Shown in pieces: positions 11,903 to 25,488 of a stretch of 64,000 nucleotides of DNA. The notes below the pieces were generated by a model. The model saw only the letters and a list, made by a program, of their open reading frames with translations, had not been told where the DNA came from and did no database searches. The translations under genes were made by a program, and so were the position numbers. Each line of letters begins with the position of its first letter. Position 1 is the stretch's first letter. The stretch is from the NCBI GenBank assembly GCA_003255065.1, contig QAOA01008251.1, positions 171,792 through 235,791 of the forward strand, read 5' to 3'. This DNA comes from Cercis canadensis. Lineage: Eukaryota; Streptophyta; Magnoliopsida; Fabales; Fabaceae.

Positions 11903-12308
11903 AATTATAAGTTTTGGTCCCCAGCCAAACACTGTTTAATTTCTACAGTGACTTCTGCTCAAAATAGGTGAATGCAATATCTTCTTTACTCTTCTTTTGT
12001 TTTCCTTTGTTTGTAAATTGTATATTATAAAGTACAAGTGATATTCACACACAAAATAAAAATAAAAAACTAATATTCATGGATCGCAAGATCTCTTTAC
12101 TCAAAATAAAACAATAAGAAAATTATTAAAAAAGTTGGCTCAAAAGTATTTCATTCCTTTTGTTTCATCACCGACATTCTTGGAAGGTTATGTATAAGAG
12201 AGATGCAACTTTTAGAGTAACGCTTAGCACATACTAAGAGGGCGAAGGTCTCTGCAGTGTCTATCTAGAAGGGCTGACAAGGTCGGCCATGGGAAGTGCC
12301 TCGCTAGT
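11903..12308. repeat. Direct repeat, unit A
   Basis: About 400 bp almost identical to 12397-12794 (a few substitutions and short indels). It ends exactly at the single N at 12309. Unit B runs into the leader of the first dehydrogenase pseudogene, so unit A is an extra copy of that leader region. It is either a true local duplication or an unmerged haplotype or contig end. Confidence 0.9.
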
Positions 12309-12320
12309 NATCATATCTCT

Positions 12321-12373
12321 TGGTTCGGTTCGGTTTCCTCCGGTTCGGTCTGGTTCGGTCGATTTTACCGGTT
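12321..12373. repeat. GGTTCGGT-rich low-complexity stretch
   Basis: Repeated GGTTCGGT and CGGTTTGG motifs in the short segment between the N and repeat unit B. They are unlike the AT-rich surroundings. Source unknown. Confidence 0.6.
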
Positions 12374-12396
12374 TGGCTGACTTCCCTTTCACCCCT

Positions 12397-12794
12397 AATT
12401 ATAAGTTTTGGTCCCCAGCCAAACACTCTTTAATTTCTACAGTGACTTCTGCTCAAAATAGGTGAATGCAATATCTTCTTTTGTTTTCCTTTGTTTGTAA
12501 ATTGTATATATTATAAAGTACAAGTGATATTCACACAAAAAATAAAAATAAAAAACTAATATTCATGGATCGCAAGATCTCTTTACTCAAAATAAAACAA
12601 TAAGAAAATTATTAAGAAAGTTGGCTCAAAAGTTTTTCATTCCTTTTGTTTCATCACCGACATTCTTGGAAGGTTATGTATAAGAGAGATGCAACTTTTA
12701 GAGTAACGCTTAGCACATACTAAGAGGGCGAAGGTCTCTGCAGTGTCTATCTAGAAGGGCTGACAAGGTCGGCCATGGGAAGTGCCTCGCTAGT
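12397..12794. repeat. Direct repeat, unit B
   Basis: Second copy of the 400-bp unit. It is directly continuous with the 5' region of the dehydrogenase pseudogene at 12936. The same leader is recognisable, diverged, before the second pseudogene at about 14160-14250. Confidence 0.9.
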
Positions 12795-12935
12795 CTCAAT
12801 TGCCCTCAGAAGGTAAACAAAGTTGCAACTTCACCTATTAGCTAGGTAGCAACAAAACAAATTACTTAACCTTCTATTTTTATACACAGTTTAAATTTCC
12901 CCTGCTTCATTTGAATGAATCATTATTAATATGTC

Positions 12936-13570
<635 letters not shown>

Positions 13571-14322
13571 ACCCTGGATTTTGTATGTTTGCTTTAGACA
13601 ATCAGTGATATATATATTTCCAGTGTTTATGGTTTTTGTTGACAACTCTAAAAGCGTCAAGTTTTAACAATATTACTGACCATTACATCGAGTTAGGGGA
13701 TAACACTCTGTAGGCAGCTTTAATTTTGAATGTAATACAGAAAAACTGAGAAAAGGTTTGAAAAATGTGGTGTATATGATCAAATTCCTTAATCAATTAA
13801 CTAAGAAAAAGCTTATTGGCTCCAATACCTAATAGAGAAATAGATCGTATACAAAACGTTAATCTTTAATCATATAGTGACAATTTTCAGAGGAAGAGCA
13901 AATATCCATTAATTTCATAATTAGTGACTAATCTAAAAATAACTCAATAGGAGTCAAAGACAAAAATAAAGGGCCAAAACTATAAAGGTAAAAACTCTCA
14001 AAAATTATTAAAATAATTTGGTAAAATATTTTAAAATTTTCATAGGTGAGAGTTGGAAGCATTGTCTAATATTGAGTCTCCTCATGGCACTGGAATAAAG
14101 ACTAACAACACATGTTACTCCTGTTAGAAGATTTAGTATAGGCAAAGTTTATTAGGTGTATACAGCTTTCTGGGAGGCTCAGAAGTCACATCACAAGGTC
14201 GTTCATGGCGAGTGTCTCATAGTCTCTGCTGTAGCCAGAAGGTAATTGCATTGCACATTCCAACTTCACCTATTTGCTATTTGTACCTTGGATTTAAGTG
14301 AACTCGTGTTTACGGATAAGCC

Positions 14323-15110
14323 ATGCCCAATTTTAGCAGGCTAGAAGGGAAGGTAGCGTTGATCACAGGTGAAGTGCGTTGATCACAGGCTAGAAGGGAA
14401 GCGCGATTGGCGAGTGCACTGCAGAACTCTTGTCTAGGCATGGAGCTAAAATAGTTGCAGCTGATATCCAAGAAGACTTGGGCCACTCTGTTTGCAAAGA
14501 CTTGGATTCATCCTCTGCTTCCTATGTCCATTGCGATGTGACAAAGGAAAAGGACATTGAAAACGCTGTAAACACAGCAGTTTCCAATTATGGCAAGCTA
14601 GATATCATGTTCAATAACGCTGGTATAGTTGGTGTGTGGAAACCCAGCATACTTGACAAAGAAAAATCAGATTTTTGAGGAAGTGATCGGTGTTAATTTG
14701 GTTGGTCCTTTTCTGGGCACGAAGCACGCAGCCAGGGTGATGATCCCGGCTCGCCGGGGCAGCATAATCAGCATGGCTAGTGTGGGTGGATCTGTTGGTG
14801 GTGTCGCATCACATGCTTATACATATTCAAAACACGGCGTGGTGGGCTTGACCAGAAACACTGCTGTGGAGCTTAGACCATTTGGGATCCGTGTTAATTG
14901 TGTCTCTCCCTATGTGGTTCCTACGCCCATGGCCAAAGGTTTCCTTAAGCTTGATGAACAGGTAAAGTTCTTAGTCCGGAAGATGTGGCTGAAGCTGTTC
15001 TTTACCTGGCAAGTGACGAATCCAAGTATGTTAGTGGGCATGATGTTTTGGTTGATGGGGGATTCACTTCTGTATATTCTGGTTTTTGTGTGTTCGGACA
15101 ATCCGGGTAA
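14323..15110 (+). pseudogene. Short-chain dehydrogenase pseudogene 2
   Basis: Second copy, better preserved. It begins MPNFSRLEGKVALITG, then a short local duplication (14361-14400, GTTGATCACAGG twice) destroys the glycine-rich motif. Further pieces: HGAKIVAADIQEDLGHSVC, YGKLDIMFNNAGIVGV, IISMASVGGSVGG, the YTYSK catalytic YxxxK motif, and GLTRNTAVELRPFGIRVNC. An extra T in the run at 14672-14676 shifts the frame. After FLKLDEQ part of the substrate loop is lost and the frame shifts again, then [20 protein letters not shown] and VDGGFTS are readable to a stop at 15108. With pseudogene 1 it forms a dead tandem pair. A splice-rescued transcript seems unlikely. Confidence 0.85.
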
Positions 15111-16641
15111 AACTTGGTTTCAGACAAACACTGATGAATTCACTGTGTTCGGCTCGTACGTTTCATCTCATCACTTGGATATTGCATAGTTGCATAATCT
15201 AAATGATCATATTAAAATTTCATTTTTTTTTTCTCATTTTTGGCACAATTATACTAAATTTAGTTCTATGGTGGAATTGGAAACGTACTAGATTTGCATT
15301 TAAACATAAATTTCTTCCATGATAAGTACGAAGTTACTATTTTTAAATTATCATATCACAAAAAATTACATTAAAATTAGAGAAAGAACATAAGCACACA
15401 AAAAAAGAATGAGAAACAAATAATCCGTTTGTTTCATGTCTCTGGCATTAATGGTGGAGCCCAAATGCGCTATAAATTATACATTTATTTCGGACGTGGC
15501 AGTGCAAGGACTGTTTCAGTATCGTCATAGGGGATAGACTATGTTTCCACCCGCAGCTGATCATTTTCTTCGTCTTCAAAGACTCAAAGTTACTGCCGTG
15601 TCCGTAAATGGTTGACACACTTGACAGAAGCTTCAAACAGTAAAAAAAAAAAAAAAACTGAGAAATACTCTTTTGCTTGCAGGTTATATTCTGCTTGCAC
15701 TCGCCGCTAACTGTGGCTTCCAACGTCAAATTCAAAGCACAAACATAAAACCCCAAATTTAGTTTCGGAAATTTCTATACATTACAAATTTTATGTCTAT
15801 TCTAGTCTTTTAATTTCTAATTGATCAAATTTCCGACTCTTTCTGGAAGCACTCGCATCGGCTTTCTATCTGCTGGAACGGAGCTCGAATTTTCTGGAGG
15901 CCCTCGGGGATCGATAATGAATTTAGGATTTTCTTCTCGACCTCGATCTGTAAGTATTCACCTTCAATTTGATATCTTTCTTCTCTACTTGCAAAAACAT
16001 GTTTTTTGAGAGTATTTCTTCGTCGATCATGATTTCTTTCCTGTTTGGACTCCTATAAAATAATCGACGTGGGTGAATATGAATAGACATGGATGGTTAT
16101 TTATATCTTATCTAAGCCTAATTTGAACTATGTGAATTAGTTTAACCTGATTTAACAAGTTGACTTCTGTTAAGTTGTGTTCGAAATCTAAGCATCACAG
16201 TTCACAATGAGTGTTTTTTCCAGATTAATTAACTCAGAATTTTTACTGTTTCTTCTTAGTGACCTTGGAAGAGTTGTGGGTTCGCAGATGGTTGAACTCC
16301 CTGTGTTCACAATGATATTGCAGTGTCCTTTCTTTCAGTTATGTTTAATTCTTATTTGTTTCAATCTGGGGATTCCTATTCTTGAATTTTATCGTTGAGT
16401 TGTGCTGTATTTAGTGTTTCTGTTCTCTTCAGCTACAAACCTACATTCTTTTTGGATTTAATAAACGCATGAAACTTTTCTTTTGACAGTTAAAAAAAAG
16501 GATAGAACTGCATAGGACTTTGTTCTTGAAATTGCAGGTTCTTTTTCTTTTCATTCAAACTGTGTGCATACCAACTATCATTCTGTAATGTATCATTTTT
16601 TGGTTAATCTTGAACAGGTTTTTTACCAGTAATTGGGAAAG
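15111..16641. other. Spacer and probable 5' UTR of the next gene
   Basis: AT-rich spacer with an A-run near 15643-15657. From about 15790 a leader is plausible: a GTAAGT donor at about 15951 and a TTGAACAG acceptor near 16618 suggest a 5' UTR intron before the start codon at 16642. No other gene was seen. Confidence 0.4.
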
Positions 16642-18485
16642 ATGTCGAGGCCCATGTTGCTTGTTTTTTTGCTGCTTGTACTTATAATCACTTCTCAGTT
16701 TGAGTGGAGGCAACAACTTGTGGTTGATGTTGACTCAAATCCTGGCATATCTCAGAAGCAGCACCAGATATCAAAGAGAGAAGAAACTGTAAAGGAGAAG
16801 GTATTAAGTTTTTCCCATCATCCATTTTGTTTCCATCGTTTATATATTCATCTGTTGATTTGATTAGTGGTTTCAGGTGAGCCATTATTTGACATTTATG
16901 TATTATGCCTTTTCTGATGGCCTTCTGGTACAACTGTTGGGTCGTTATTCAACATTTTAATGAGAGCTTCGCTTCAACCTGAAACATGCATAAAGTTACA
17001 TTTAATCTATAAAAATAGAGAAAAACAATTCCCCAATTTGGTATGCAATTTTAGTTTTTACCAAAATCCCAGACTAGGCTATTTACCTTTATTAAAAATA
17101 AGGATAACTAAGTAATTTTGTGCTCAAATTTTGAAGAGTCATGAAAACTAACCACTCCACCATTCCACAATTCTCTTCTACACTCAGCAATTAGTTTTAG
17201 TGGCAGTTACCTCCTATGGTTTTACCTCTCAACAAAAAACTCTACAACTTCTCAAACTTACTCTCAAAATGAAACTGCATATATGTTTATCACCAATTAG
17301 CCATTTTTCTTTAATAAGATACTTTTTTATGATAATCTATAGCTTTCATTTTCTTAAATGAGAATGTTCGGAATTGTTTCACATAGTCTTCTTTTGAGTA
17401 TTCAAGGGAATTATCAGAAATTATTTGTATCTTTGTTTTCTTTGAATTCATCTGGAGTTTTGGAATTCTGTCCTGAAAGCCTTTTTCTATGATCTGGTTC
17501 AGAACGAAGTCAACTTTGTGTAAAAGAGAGTTTAAATTTGCAGTTCTGTCCATTATTAGCCCTTTCTCTGCTATGAGCTAGGCTATCAAGGTCATGTTAT
17601 ATTGCTATTCTAGCTTAAAAATCTGCATCATTATGACTCTGGTCACTGATGATAATTCAAATTAATTGAGATTACATAGATCAATCTCCTAATGACATAG
17701 CTTTAGCATCTCAGTATTTCAGAAATATCAGGTTTCATCATTGGAGACAGTTTTTGTTTTATATGCTACCAAAAAACTATTTCACTATGGGAACAGCAAC
17801 TAAATATAGGCTGTCTGTTCAGACTGTAAATGGATTAAATAAGGGGATAGTGGTGACTAGAACATGGCTTTCTTTGGAGCATTGACAAGTACAGTGAAAT
17901 GGTAACGATTGATACAACTCTACACCTGTTGATTATCTGAATGCAGCATGTTCCTGTTGATCAATTATTATGTGATAAAACTATTGTAAAGTAAACAAAG
18001 GAAGAGAATAAAAGTAATTTGCCATTGAAGTCTGGGAACCATAGCTAATGTCTGCAGAAGACAGTGGTATCATACCAAAGATTGTGATAGTCTGAGTTTA
18101 GTGATCGCTTATCTACATTGTATACAACTCAGTAGTTCTTCAAATTATAAACACCAGTGTAGTGATATATTTACATATGCTTAGCAATATCTCCATATAT
18201 CAAGCTCCACACTTGAAAGTCCAAAATTAGAAACAGAAAATTTTGGTGGATCTGGCACCCTGCTGCTTTTGGTCAGTATTCAATGTAGTTGTTTCTGATG
18301 GATGTTGGTTACTGCAGATTATTTTAGTGCAAGAAAAGAATATACGGAGACTCAATAAGCTTGTGCGGCATCTCCAGGAACAACTGCATCAGTGTAGAAG
18401 TAATAACGGAACAACAAATGGCACTGTCAGCCCTCTAGCTGAGCGCATTCTTGAGCTTGAGCGACAGCAAATCCTAGAGGATTAG
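16642..18485 (+). CDS. Small single-span membrane protein with coiled-coil tail, function unknown
   Basis: Two coding exons, 16642-16800 and 18318-18485, joined in phase across a 1517-nt intron; 108 aa. It starts MSRPMLLVFLLLVLIITSQ, a strongly hydrophobic N-terminal anchor or signal (residues about 4-19). A polar segment rich in Gln, Lys and Glu follows. After the splice comes IILVQEKNIRRLNKLVRHLQ with leucines spaced as in a coiled coil, then an Asn-Gly-Thr-rich linker and a short helix LAERILELERQQILED. I take it for a plant-conserved protein without an assigned function. The topology (short lumenal or cytosolic coiled coil on one anchor) would suit an endomembrane adaptor, but that is inference. 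The ORF continuity, donor AAG/GTATTAAG and acceptor CTGCAG/ATT support the model. Confidence 0.72.
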
Positions 18486-20880
18486 ACTGAGTCAGCAAGG
18501 TTGTCAATAATGTTAATTTTATACTCAAGCTGTAAATTTGTTTCTTGATTCGTTAAAAGAAAAGCTTGCGAAAGATTTGCTTCCCACTCTGTATGAATAT
18601 TTTGACTTCTGTCTCATTGCGAGTCTCACGTCTTTCAAATGGAAATTCCAAGGTGTTGAATCTCCTGTATAACCCATCAATAGCTATTTATAGTTGGGTC
18701 ATTTGTGCCGCTTATTATCTGAGATGTGAAGTTATGGTTGAATGTCTATGACAGTATCCATGAGAAAAAAGCATAAGGAATACCTTCAAACGCAATGTGA
18801 TAATCTGAAGCTATGCAGCAAGTAATGACAAATGGTGAAATATCAGGTTTCACGCTGAAAGATGGGAGATGGTTGCTCGGCTGAAAGTTGATTTTGCATG
18901 AAGGTTAATATGGTGCTATAACCTGCTTGGTTGCCTCCCTTAGTCAGAAGGCAGAAGCCACATCCCAGCAATATAATATTGCTGGAAGAAGTTCTCTTTA
19001 GTTGATGATCAAGATGAGTGCTTTCAAAGTCACTATCTTTGGTCTAGTAGTAAAAAGTTTAAATAGTTTTTGAGAGGTTAATTAAGGGTTTCAACATCCG
19101 TCGCTTTCAGGGGTACCACATTGTTTAATGTATTTAATTTCTGAGACATTTAACTGAGGAACACAGAAGATAATTAATATCTATTCAAAATAACACTTTA
19201 AATTCTGCCACAGAAAATTGTCTGTACTAAAATATTATATAAGTTCCAGCAATATTCAGAAAAAAAAAACACGAAATAAATATGTATTATTATAGGCAAG
19301 AGAAATCTAATGTCCTATCAAAAAGAAAAGAAGAAAGAGAGTAATTAAATTTAATATATGAGCAATAAGAAGACATGAATAGATTTCAAACCAGATGCAT
19401 ATCAGCATATGTATATATTTGGTCTCCAACTAACATGCATCTCGTGTATGGTGGCGCTAACATTAGCTGAATGTAATTATCAATATCATTAAGGTTTCGG
19501 CCTACATTTTACAGTGACTCATTATCTAATTATAATTATGTGCATTCTGTCACACACACAGCCGTTGGATCCTATCATAAGGAATCGATCTACTGTGTCT
19601 CTTAAAACTGCAAACCTTGAAAAGTGGCAGTTGTGGTTGATGAGTTATGGTTCTTTTGAATTTTGATAATTGCGTCCCACGGACTCAGATATGAGAAACA
19701 AGAGGTAGTTGAAAAATGAGTGGCCTAAAAGTACAAGTCGTTATATATCATTAATTAGTATAACGAAGGTCAAAAAAGTGTTGTGTGTGTGCGTGTGGAA
19801 GTAAATGAGTGTGCATAATTTTGTGCAAAAAAAAAAAAAAAAGATTAGGATGGAAATTATGCGCTTAATTTAAAGAATTTAATGTGTGTTTATAACTGTT
19901 AATGTATAATTAAATTTGAATTTTTCTCAAATTTATAAATAAATCTTTAATTGAACAAAAAATCTAACTACTGATTTCTACATCAAAAGCTATTCTCTAT
20001 AAGCAAATCTTTTTTTTTTTAACAAGTCTCATTTGAACTATATATTATGTTATGAACATATGACGAGAGAAGAAATATAAACATGTTATAATTAAGTGTA
20101 CATTGTGATGAATGTCAATGATCGTATAAATGGATTAGAGACCATTTGGAATAAGGGTTGATTAGTTTTCATAGCTTGAGCACCAAAATGTAGACCAAGA
20201 AGAGGGAATATAAATATGAAGAAGAAGTTGAAAATTTTGAATGAAAACTTGAGCAATTTGTCTTCAATGAGAGTAGGTATATAATAGTTGAGCAACTCCA
20301 TTGTGGATAGAAGGAGAAAATTTATGGTTTGTTGTGTAGTCTCCCATTGACAAATAAAAAAATAGAAAAATGAAAAGAGAGCTTTATTAATTCAAGTTGA
20401 AGTAACCAAATGAAGAAAGATATAAATTGTAAGAGCAATTTGTATATAGCTTGCCGGAGTTTTTCACTGGGGAACGGTCAAATCTTGCAATTTATGGATC
20501 TAAACCACAGGCCTCACGCAAAATATGTATCTCTACATATACATAATGGGGAAGTCAATGTTCAACATCATTCAATAAATAAACGAGACTTTGAGGTATA
20601 CTGTTAGATCAACAATAAACATGAAAAGGATTTAAAAGAAAGGAAACTTGATTCCGTGTTAGAAAAAGAGTAGTACCTATATTGATGACCATGCAATATT
20701 AGTAATGAATGAAGGCTAGCTAGCTGCGTAATATACCATCCCAATCAGGCATTTCTTCTTCCCTTTCCTCTCCTCTCTCCTCTCTGGAAATTATGCTTAC
20801 AGCTTACCCTCCACTCCTGGCCATAATTAAATATGACATTTAAGGGCAATCAATTCATCTATTTCTCTCTCTAAAAATCC
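18486..20880. other. Intergenic, no gene seen
   Basis: The first 0.5-0.7 kb is probably 3' UTR or downstream sequence of the small membrane protein gene. The rest is AT-rich with poly-A and poly-T runs. A 69-codon minus-strand frame near 20092-20301 has no recognisable features. Confidence 0.5.
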
Positions 20881-20882
20881 AC

Positions 20883-20889
20883 TATATAA
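20883..20889 (+). promoter_or_regulatory. TATA box of the GIR-like gene
   Basis: TATATAA about 320 bp upstream of the start codon. It is followed by a pyrimidine- and CAA-rich leader and a GTAAGC donor at 21027, suggesting a 5' UTR intron. Confidence 0.5.
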
Positions 20890-21210
20890 TTCCCCTGCTG
20901 GCTGCTACCTCAATCTCAACAACACAAACCTAAACTCTTCTCCAACCATTCCGGCGAGTCTCTATTAATCTATATATCACCATCTGCTGCCTCTGATCCT
21001 GTGGGATTTTGTTTTCCTTTATAAGGTAAGCTAATGAATTCCATTGATCTATGTATGTATGTATGTATGTTAATTAGCGTTCTTTAACATTTTTAATTTA
21101 TATGCTTATGAAGGAGCGTACATAAAAAATTGACCACATGGTTGTGTTACAATATGTGAGACAGATAGGTTAAGGAGTTAGTAATTGGGGTGATAGTGAG
21201 TTGAGAGAAG

Positions 21211-21618
21211 ATGAGTAAACGAGGACGCAGTTCAAGGTTGGAGTTGAGGCTGAATTTGTCCCCAACGCCACCGACAGCAAGAGAGGCCAATTCATCATCA
21301 TTAGAAGAGTCGCCAGAGTTTTCGACATCTTCAATATTATCCTACTCATCGGAGATGACGGTTGAGGGATCATGCGTGTCGTCAGAGGCGGAACAGAATG
21401 TGGAGCTGCAGCAGCATCACAACGACCATGAGCACGAGCATGCAAATAAGGCAAGAACCGAGGAAACAAGGGCCATGCTTCTCGTAGGTTGTCCACGATG
21501 CCTCATGTATGTTATGCTATCAGAGGTGGATCCTGATCCCAAATGCCCCAAGTGCAAGAGTACTGTCTTGCTTGACTTCCTTAATGAACAAGACTCCAAG
21601 AAGCCACACACACCTTAG
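21211..21618 (+). CDS. GIR1-like: GIR1-like EAR-motif repressor adaptor
   Basis: Single coding exon, 135 aa. Near the N-terminus SRLELRLNLSP carries an LxLxL EAR motif (residues about 10-16), which recruits TOPLESS-type corepressors (established). A Ser-rich linker with SSEMTVEGSCVSSE and a His-rich tract follow. The C-terminal signature VGCPRCLMYVMLSEVDPDPK then CPKCKSTVLLDFL holds two CxxC pairs that can bind one zinc. This combination is that of GL2-interacting repressors GIR1/GIR2, which control root hair and trichome fate in Arabidopsis with GLABRA2. The family is small and plant-specific, about 110-150 aa. A 5' UTR intron is likely. The target developmental process here cannot be read from sequence. 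Confidence 0.85.
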   Translation: MSKRGRSSRLELRLNLSPTPPTAREANSSSLEESPEFSTSSILSYSSEMTVEGSCVSSEAEQNVELQQHHNDHEHEHANKARTEETRAMLLVGCPRCLMYVMLSEVDPDPKCPKCKSTVLLDFLNEQDSKKPHTP

Positions 21619-24600
21619 AACTGATCATCATCATATCATCTTTGCAGATTTTTGTTTCTTCTTTCATTTTCTCTTTCTCCCTCATCTCTCTTTTCTGAAA
21701 TTTGTGAGACCAGGGAAAGAAAACAAACCCCACCCTTCCCTCTCCCACTCATTAACTAGTTAGTAAATCGCCTTCATCGCTTATTCTTATTCCTATTCGT
21801 AATCTCACTCTCTGCTTTTTTCCTTCTTTTTTTTTCCCCCTTCCTTTTGGAATAAAGGAGAAGAAAACCAAAAGAATGGCCCACCCGTATGTATCAACTA
21901 GCTACCAAATGAACCTGCAGATTAAATTTCGATAACGTTATATTTATTTTTGTTTGAAGTTTGATTCATTTATCAGTTACGTACAACAAAACGGTAGTGG
22001 CTAGTCTAGCAAAATGAACAATTATGAACAAGTGAGCAAAGCACAAACGGTTGTTCATCTACAGTTACCATGGTAGTTGAGCTAACATCTGATTTTCAAG
22101 CATTCATGTGTAAAGAAACTTGGAGAAAAGTAAGCAAAGAGAAAGAATCTCACGTAAGGCAAAAGAGCGTCATGAAGTGGGAGAAACTTTCAATGCTAGT
22201 ATTACTGTGATTTAAAATTAGTCATAGAAACAAAAAAGAGAAGAGAGAATAACTATAAATAATGAGTCCACTTAACTAATTTTAAATAACAACAATTAAT
22301 ACTAAGTTTTCAGTATTATTATAATGAAAATAGCTCAAAAGAATGAGGTCAAAAAATTCTCTTAATTAAATAATTGTTGCTCTATTCAGCTTCACACTAA
22401 AATAAAAGGAGTGTGAAGCTGTATTAAATGAGGTTTCAGTTTACAATAGCTGTATTACGCTTGAGGACGTTGTATAACTAAGGGTACTCTCACTCTCTCT
22501 TGCAAGTGAACGAAAGGCTAGCTAGGGTTCATCATTGCTTTGCTCGAATGCCTCCTTCTCTTAATTGTTGTTTAATTCAATTTGGCAATCGAATAATTCA
22601 AGCAGTTTCTTGGTGTACCATGCATAATTGATGAAAGCAAAAAGGACTGTGTATTAGTGGGTCTTCTTTGAGGACAATTTTCTGACCATTTTGAGAAATA
22701 CATTTAATAGATGGAATCAAATAAAATAATAGGTAATCCTTTATCATTACCGTGTTCCTTGTTTTTACTCAGCGCCTGGATCCACACTTGTTCCCCCTAA
22801 TTTTTAGATGCATTGAAACTTGTTACATGCACGCACGCACGCACGCATGTTCATCAGTTACACTACGAGAATGTGAAATATTTTTGAAATGGCTAAATTT
22901 GAAAAAAAAAATTATCTAATTCCCTACTAATTTTCTTGGTGCATGTTATGATGATAATTTCATAATCATCTCTTATAACTTATATTTCATTTTTCTTTTT
23001 TACTTTAATAACAAAAGTGGATAAATTTGAAAATACAAATGAGTAAATAACACTTTCAAAAAACAATAAATAAATAGGGTATCAACAATATACCAAAAAA
23101 TAAAATAAAATAAAAAATAGGGTATCACCTAAAAAGACAATATATAGATGAACTGAACTTGGTCAGAATCACGGGTGGGTCATGGGTGAATAGTTTTACG
23201 AAGGGAAATTTACTCAAAAGACATTTTATATGGGCCACCTATTCTGTCTATTTAAAACTTATATTTAAAATAGGATTTTTCAATATCTTGAATTAATTAA
23301 AAATAAGTTGTTAATATCTAATATATATATATTTAAAATAAGTCATAGCGCTTATCATTAATATCTAATATAATAACTTAATAAGTTAAATATTATTTTT
23401 CTTTGTAATGGTTGTTATTTATTTATTTAAGCGAAATGAATCCTGGCTGGCTAAAGATTTGGCGTTGAAACTTGAAAGAAAAACAGTCTTAAATTGATCA
23501 AACTTTTCATTAAAAGTATGGATTTTGCGGCTAAATATGACCTATGAAATTTTGATTATCTAATTCTGAGGTGATGTAATAACAGAAATGATCCAAAACC
23601 GCGCCCCTATGCTAGGACAATAAATCATTCATACGTTTCTGCTTTGTACTGCATACGAACAATAATGTTGAAGGCATGGTATTTAATCCAATGTTAGGAC
23701 CGAAATGTACTTATACGTGGCCCAACTTGCTTGTAAATCAGTTCACGAGGCTTGGATCCCACAAGCGCAGTGCAAATTTAATCTAAAATTTTAATGGATA
23801 CAACTACTTGATTGGAACTTTACGTGGTACGCTGCCAGAAGCTGCACTACTACTTTGCTGGACTTGCTTGAAATCAGAGCCACGTAATGAAGAAAGAACA
23901 AACTAGTCAGAAGGAAGAAGAACAGCTCAGTTCCCAGACCAGGGTCATGCCTATGTTATGCACTTGCATTTGCCTTAAAAAGAAACAACTATATATATGT
24001 GTAATTGTGTAGGGAAGGAAAGAGGGGAAGAGGAGAGAGTTAGAGGCAAAACAGGTTAATTTTTAAGAGATTGAAGGTATGACCTTGACCCAAAATTCAT
24101 TCCATACTTGGCATTAGCAAAGTCCAAATGGAACTTTCCCTTAGCTTAAGCCAAAATTGACCTCTGCATTTAGTCTTTTCCAGCGAATGAGCAAAGCACA
24201 CGTGCCAAAGGATTTTATAAATTATAATCCGAATTTAATCATATTTGTAATTATCCAATCCAAGTCAAAATGCGATATTAATTTATAGAATTGTCAACTG
24301 GAAAACTCAGAAACTTGGTATATATCCATATTCCTTTCCTAGTGAGATATATTAAAACCTTTTGGCAACTAATGAAGAGACACAACACAATGACCGGTAG
24401 TCGTTTCGTAACGGAGACATGAGGACTATTGAGGAATGGGGAGGGAGGGAAGGAGAGAGAAAAAGGCTTTTTCATTTCCTTATTTATTTTTCCCTTATAA
24501 AGCTTAATTAATCACTTTCTTTAACTAGCAAACCAAGGTCACCACTCACCATATTAATTAAGACGTGGAAGGGAAAGTGGCCAACTTGGGCTTCCTACGC

Positions 24601-25480
24601 TTCTTCCCTTATACTTGATTATTATTGTGCTCTTCGATTACCTTTCTAAATTATTAATTATTCAATGTTGCAAGTAGATTATAAAATGTTGGTTTAGCAG
24701 CCAAATTGCACGCATCTGTTTATTTTTATCTTAGATGCATGGGATGGGACCACCGAATTATATAGTTATAAGCATATGGTTTTCATGCTGATAAAGGTTG
24801 GCCGCCGTCCTTTCTATTATTTTGTCAAACACTATACAGCACGCGCAAAGCCCATGAGCTTCTCAAAGCATAAATCCACACATTGTCATGCCTCAATTTT
24901 AACTTTACCAAGAATAAGGAGAAACGGCCATCCAGTTATTGTTTTTTTGAATCTTGTTAATTAGTGTGATTAACTATGTGACATCCTCCCAAGGTAACAA
25001 ATCACTTACTTGTGTAAGAAATTGAAGAGACTCTGAGTGTATCTCATAAGCTTCCATGGGCATCAACCAAACCAGATATATATAAACACAATTCAGTAGG
25101 GAGACCTCTCGAGAGGAGTAGCATACGTCATGAATTTATATATGTTTGGGAAATCAACTAAAAAGAACATAAATATTTGGAAGCGCCAGATAGAGTTTCC
25201 TGTTTAGCTGCAGGCAATTAGGAAACAGAAAATATTGAATAATAGGATACCAAACACTATTTCTGGTTTTGAGCAAAATTTGCTGAATTTTTAAGTGGCA
25301 TATCCTGACATTATCCATATCTTGAAGAGAGTGGATTTCAATACACAAGCTCTTTTATTAAACTTTTCAATTCTCACAATTAAATCATGTTTAAAATTAT
25401 GTATGGTATTGGTCAATCATTCTAAAATTAAAAATAATGATAATGATTTGAAGGAGCCAAGATGGGAAGGGAAGGACCTA
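21619..25480. other. Long intergenic region, no gene seen
   Basis: About 3.9 kb. It starts with the 3' UTR of the GIR-like gene (polypyrimidine tracts near 21650-21840) and then AT-rich DNA with small repeats such as (GCAC)n at about 22830-22848 and a perfect hairpin at 22387-22421. Reading frames are short and unlike known proteins. Confidence 0.5.
22387..22421. repeat. Perfect 12-bp inverted repeat (hairpin)
   Basis: CAGCTTCACACT (22387-22398), an 11-nt A-rich loop, then AGTGTGAAGCTG (22410-22421). The arms are fully complementary. It is too short for a typical plant miRNA precursor. Confidence 0.85.
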
Positions 25481-25488
25481 GTCTGTCA

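Noticed and set aside
20092-20301. A 69-codon minus-strand frame with hydrophobic residues (FNFFFIFIFPLL)
   Set aside because: AT-rich DNA produces Phe/Ile runs by chance; no motif, no splice partners and no recognisable family.
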